The notes beneath the pieces were generated by a model. The model searched no databases and was not told the DNA's origin. It saw only the letters and a program-made list of their open reading frames with translations. A stretch of 35,348 nt of DNA. Origin: Cytophagaceae bacterium (GTDB lineage Bacteria; Bacteroidota; Bacteroidia; Cytophagales; Spirosomataceae). The translations under genes and the position numbers were made by a program. Shown piece after piece: positions 32,682-35,348 of the stretch. The number at the start of each line of letters is the position of its first letter. The first letter of the stretch is position 1. Where the stretch lies: assembly GCA_026785975.1 (NCBI GenBank), contig JAJAZB010000212.1, positions 1 to 35,348 of the forward strand, in the 5' to 3' direction.

Positions 32682-33539
32682 CTACCTGATCCGCACCCTA
32701 ACCGTTTGCCGGGTGTACGCACTGAAAATTCCCAGGCCATTTTCAACGTTCGACTCCACCAGAATGGGTTCCTTGAAGCGAGAAATCAATCCATCGTCGG
32801 TGTCGATTCGGCCAAAACCTTTTTGACCGTACTCAAAATACGCCTTGTCCATGTTTTGCAATACCAATTGCATCACCAGCGGGTCGGTGGCCCTTCCCGC
32901 TTTTCGGATCAATCCTTCGGGCGAATACTGCCGCTGCCCATCCCGGCCCTGGTCGGTGCTGAACAGTCGGGAATTAGCGCCGCTGCCCCACGAAACCCCC
33001 ACCGTGCCGACGGTGACTTGCCCATTGAGGGGCCTGCCCGGAATCCCTCCCTCGACAACGCCGGTCAGGTAGTAGTAATTTTTCTGACCCGCAATGTCCA
33101 TCCAATCCACACTGAACACGTAGTCCTCACCAACGAACCCGCCGTTGGTCGCCAACACCGGGCACACCGAGGGCACCGTGAAACGGGCCAGCAACGGCGG
33201 CTGGCCGGGCAGCCGAACCGTTAGCCGGTACTCCGCATCGGGCTTCACGAAATCGGCATTGCGGGCTTCGTACCGGCGATGGCGGGGGCTGAACGTCAGC
33301 CTAACCATCCGTATTCCTTCGGCCAGCACTACCTCCGCGTTTGAAACGGTAACGACCGAATCGAGGCGAAACCGTTCGCCTACCCGTACCACCCGGCTCA
33401 GCGTGACCGTCAGGAGCGAATCACCGGGCGATAAAATGCAAAAAACGGCAAGCTCCGGCGGCGGCTCCGGCGGCGGCACCTTCACGCAGGCACCCATCCA
33501 TAGGCACCCCAAACAAAGCACGATACGGAGGAAACACAT
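32682..33539 (-). CDS. DUF4249 family lipoprotein
   Basis: A 285-residue protein with a lipoprotein signal (CLWMGAC, Cys18) and a short Pro-rich linker (VKVPPPEPPPEL). A beta-rich DUF4249 domain follows, recognisable from SPGDSLLTVTLSRVVRVGE near the start, SNAEVVLAEG and YRLTVRLPGQPPLLARFTVPSV. DUF4249 proteins are encoded beside TonB receptors and probably form an outer lid or ligand-binding partner. It starts 6 nt after the receptor's stop, so the two are co-expressed. The substrate is unknown. Confidence 0.88.
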   Translation of the reverse strand: MCFLRIVLCLGCLWMGACVKVPPPEPPPELAVFCILSPGDSLLTVTLSRVVRVGERFRLDSVVTVSNAEVVLAEGIRMVRLTFSPRHRRYEARNADFVKPDAEYRLTVRLPGQPPLLARFTVPSVCPVLATNGGFVGEDYVFSVDWMDIAGQKNYYYLTGVVEGGIPGRPLNGQVTVGTVGVSWGSGANSRLFSTDQGRDGQRQYSPEGLIRKAGRATDPLVMQLVLQNMDKAYFEYGQKGFGRIDTDDGLISRFKEPILVESNVENGLGIFSAYTRQTVRVRIR

Positions 33540-33545
33540 GGGCGA

Positions 33546-35348
33546 TTAGAATTTAAACCCGTAACTGACCGAAGGCAGAATGGGCAACAGCCATCGGCTG
33601 TTCAACGAATAAAAACTACGTTGGGCAACGGCGTCGTAGTTTTTGGAAATAGAGTAAAAATACGGATTCTGGCGGTTGTACGCGTTGAACACGCTCACCT
33701 CCCACGTCCGCTCGCCCCAGGATTTCTTTTTGATGAACTGGACACCCACGTCGAGGCGGTGGTAGGGTGCCGTGCGGAACCCATTGTACAGGCCGTAGTG
33801 CGGAATGGTCAACGGGTTGCCAGGATTTTCGAAGGCATCAAAATACGTGGCGGCGGGCACCGAGAGCGCATTGCCGGTGCTAAATTGCCAGTTGGCCGAA
33901 AAAGCAATCCGGGGCGAAAGAGTGTAAGAACCGACCACTTTGACATCGTGCCATCGGTCCTGGCGGGCGTAAAACGGCCTGCCGCCGTTGATTTCGTCAA
34001 ACTGCCGAACCGACCAGGCCAGGGTGTACCCCAGCCAGCCCGTCAACCGGCCCGTTTGTTTCTGGGCGAAGGCCTCGAATCCATACGCCCAACCGCTTCC
34101 GCTCACCACGTGGTCTTCCCAGCGCGTACTCTGGCCCGGCTCTTCGCCCACGCCGATGAAGTTGGCCCCTTCGCGGTAGTTGATCACGTTGCGCATCCAC
34201 TTGTGGTACCCTTCCAGGGTGAAGCTGTACCCCTTCACATCGTGGGTCAACCCCAGCGCCACCTGGTCGGATTGCTGCGGGGGAACTTCCGGGGCGGTGG
34301 GCACCCACAAATCCGTCGGGAATCCCACGCCCGTGTTTGAGAGTTGGTGAACGTACTGATTCATGCGCACGTACGACGCTTTGAGTGCGGTCGATTTCCG
34401 AATCCGGTAGGCCAGGGCCAGGCGCGGTTCGGGCCGAACGTAGGTCCGATTATTAAGGCCAAACCAGCCCAGCCGCACCCCCGTGCTGACCGTCCATTTT
34501 TCCCCGAACCGCGATTCATTTTCTGCGTACACGGCCCCTTCCACATTGCGGCTGACCGGCGGGTCGGAGGGAACTTCCGTGCCGAAGCGACTGTCGGATT
34601 GCGTCACCGACCGGGGAACGAACCGGTACCGGGTAAACACTCCGCCCCAGCGGAGGGTGTGCCCCGGTCGGTAAAAATGGTCGAAGTCGGCCTTCAGCGT
34701 CCAATCGCTGACGGTGGACAGAAAATCCGTTGCCGTTTTTACGGCGGAGGTGGCCCGCTGGTTTTCGTACCGGTCGGTCAACGCGAACCGATACTGACTG
34801 CGGGTGAGGGTCAGGTTGGAAAACGTCTTCGCCCCCCAAACCGCGTTCCAGCGGAGCGAACCAATCAGGTTCCCCCAGGTCAGGCCGTTTTGGTACGCTA
34901 CGTTCGAGGTGGATCTTTCCACGCGCTCGGTGATGCGGAGCCGGTCACGCCCCGTGTAGGCACTCAGAAAAATGGTGTGTTTGGCGGAAAGCGCGAGGTT
35001 GATTTTCGCATTTACATCGTAGAATCCGTACAGGATTTTCGAATCGGCGGGCTGAATCAGTCCCATGAACAGGTCGGCGTAGGTGCGTCGTCCGGAGATC
35101 AGAAACGAAGAAACACCCTTTTTCAGGGGGCCTTCCAGCGTCAGGCGCGAGGAAAGCAGGCCGATGCCACCACTGCCGTGAAAGCCTTCGCGATTGCCTT
35201 CCTTCATTTGCACGTCCACCACCGACGACAACCGCCCGCCGTACCGCGCCGGAAACGCGCCTTTGAACAAGTCGATGCGTTTGATGGCGTCGGCGTTGAA
35301 GGTGGAAAAAAAAACCGAACAGGTGGTTGGCGTTGTACACCACGGCGT
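33546..35348 (-). CDS. TonB-dependent outer-membrane receptor, partial, one frameshift
   Basis: The window ends inside this gene, which continues beyond 35348. Visible are the end of the plug domain (YNANHLFGFF, then NADAIKRIDLFKGAFPARYGGRLSSVVDVQMKEGN) and a full 22-strand-type barrel ending in the aromatic C-terminus SYGFKF. This is a receptor of the FecA/CirA type paired with DUF4249, importing an unknown ligand across the outer membrane using TonB. At 35306-35314 nine A (T on the coding strand) break the frame; eight would join FGFF to STFNADAIKR. Downstream of that the frame is open to the stop at 33546. Either an indel error or a real null mutation. Confidence 0.88.
   Translation of the reverse strand, partial: TPWCTTPTTCSVFFSTFNADAIKRIDLFKGAFPARYGGRLSSVVDVQMKEGNREGFHGSGGIGLLSSRLTLEGPLKKGVSSFLISGRRTYADLFMGLIQPADSKILYGFYDVNAKINLALSAKHTIFLSAYTGRDRLRITERVERSTSNVAYQNGLTWGNLIGSLRWNAVWGAKTFSNLTLTRSQYRFALTDRYENQRATSAVKTATDFLSTVSDWTLKADFDHFYRPGHTLRWGGVFTRYRFVPRSVTQSDSRFGTEVPSDPPVSRNVEGAVYAENESRFGEKWTVSTGVRLGWFGLNNRTYVRPEPRLALAYRIRKSTALKASYVRMNQYVHQLSNTGVGFPTDLWVPTAPEVPPQQSDQVALGLTHDVKGYSFTLEGYHKWMRNVINYREGANFIGVGEEPGQSTRWEDHVVSGSGWAYGFEAFAQKQTGRLTGWLGYTLAWSVRQFDEINGGRPFYARQDRWHDVKVVGSYTLSPRIAFSANWQFSTGNALSVPAATYFDAFENPGNPLTIPHYGLYNGFRTAPYHRLDVGVQFIKKKSWGERTWEVSVFNAYNRQNPYFYSISKNYDAVAQRSFYSLNSRWLLPILPSVSYGFKF

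Overview
The window looks like a chromosomal segment of a Bacteroidota bacterium, most likely from the Cytophagales (Spirosoma/Larkinella/Runella-like). The evidence is two proteins with type IX secretion C-terminal sorting tails, a DUF4249/TonB-receptor pair, a DUF4290 protein next to murA, and several promoters of the Bacteroidota type (TTG, about 19 nt, TAnnTTTG). GC content is fairly high for the phylum. The species cannot be named from sequence alone, and no tRNA, rRNA or CRISPR array was seen.

Layout. 1-1603: nnr (NAD(P)HX repair). 1559-7279: an arsenic block on the minus strand in two transcription units. The first is arsR, an arsN1-type acetyltransferase, arsM, an aquaporin and a metallophosphoesterase, with a consensus promoter upstream and a strong hairpin terminator downstream. 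The second is a CxxC peroxidase-like protein, arsS (radical SAM) and a glycosyltransferase. ArsM methylates arsenite, ArsS transfers a 5'-deoxyadenosyl group to the methylated arsenic, and the remaining genes are candidates for trimming, glycosylation and transport. No efflux pump or arsenate reductase is present, so the logic appears to be conversion to arsenosugar rather than pumping. 7386-13214: accessory region with a small exported protein, an orphan frameshifted type I restriction HsdR bracketed by identical palindromes, and two decayed insertion sequences lying nearly end to end, the second (IS630) just after the murA stop.

13218-26010: mostly housekeeping genes. These are murA (Asp in place of the catalytic Cys), a DUF4290 protein, a membrane SPFH protein paired with a ribbon-helix-helix regulator, a four-repeat exported protein, hflX, zapA, ahcY, a GH13 branching-enzyme-like protein, a coiled-coil lipoprotein and murF. 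26168-35348: cell-surface genes. These are an FG-GAP protein and a purple-acid-phosphatase-like enzyme (both with type IX tails), a collagen-like lipoprotein with a 45-bp minisatellite, and a TonB receptor/DUF4249 pair cut by the window edge.

Two patterns run through the window. First, many intergenic gaps hold long inverted repeats whose arms are built from short iterated words. The word family differs by locus but the architecture is the same, and they sit between divergent, convergent and co-directional genes alike, so they are not simply terminators. Second, several reading frames break at or near homopolymers (hsdR, both transposases, the TonB receptor), which could be true decay or sequencing indels.
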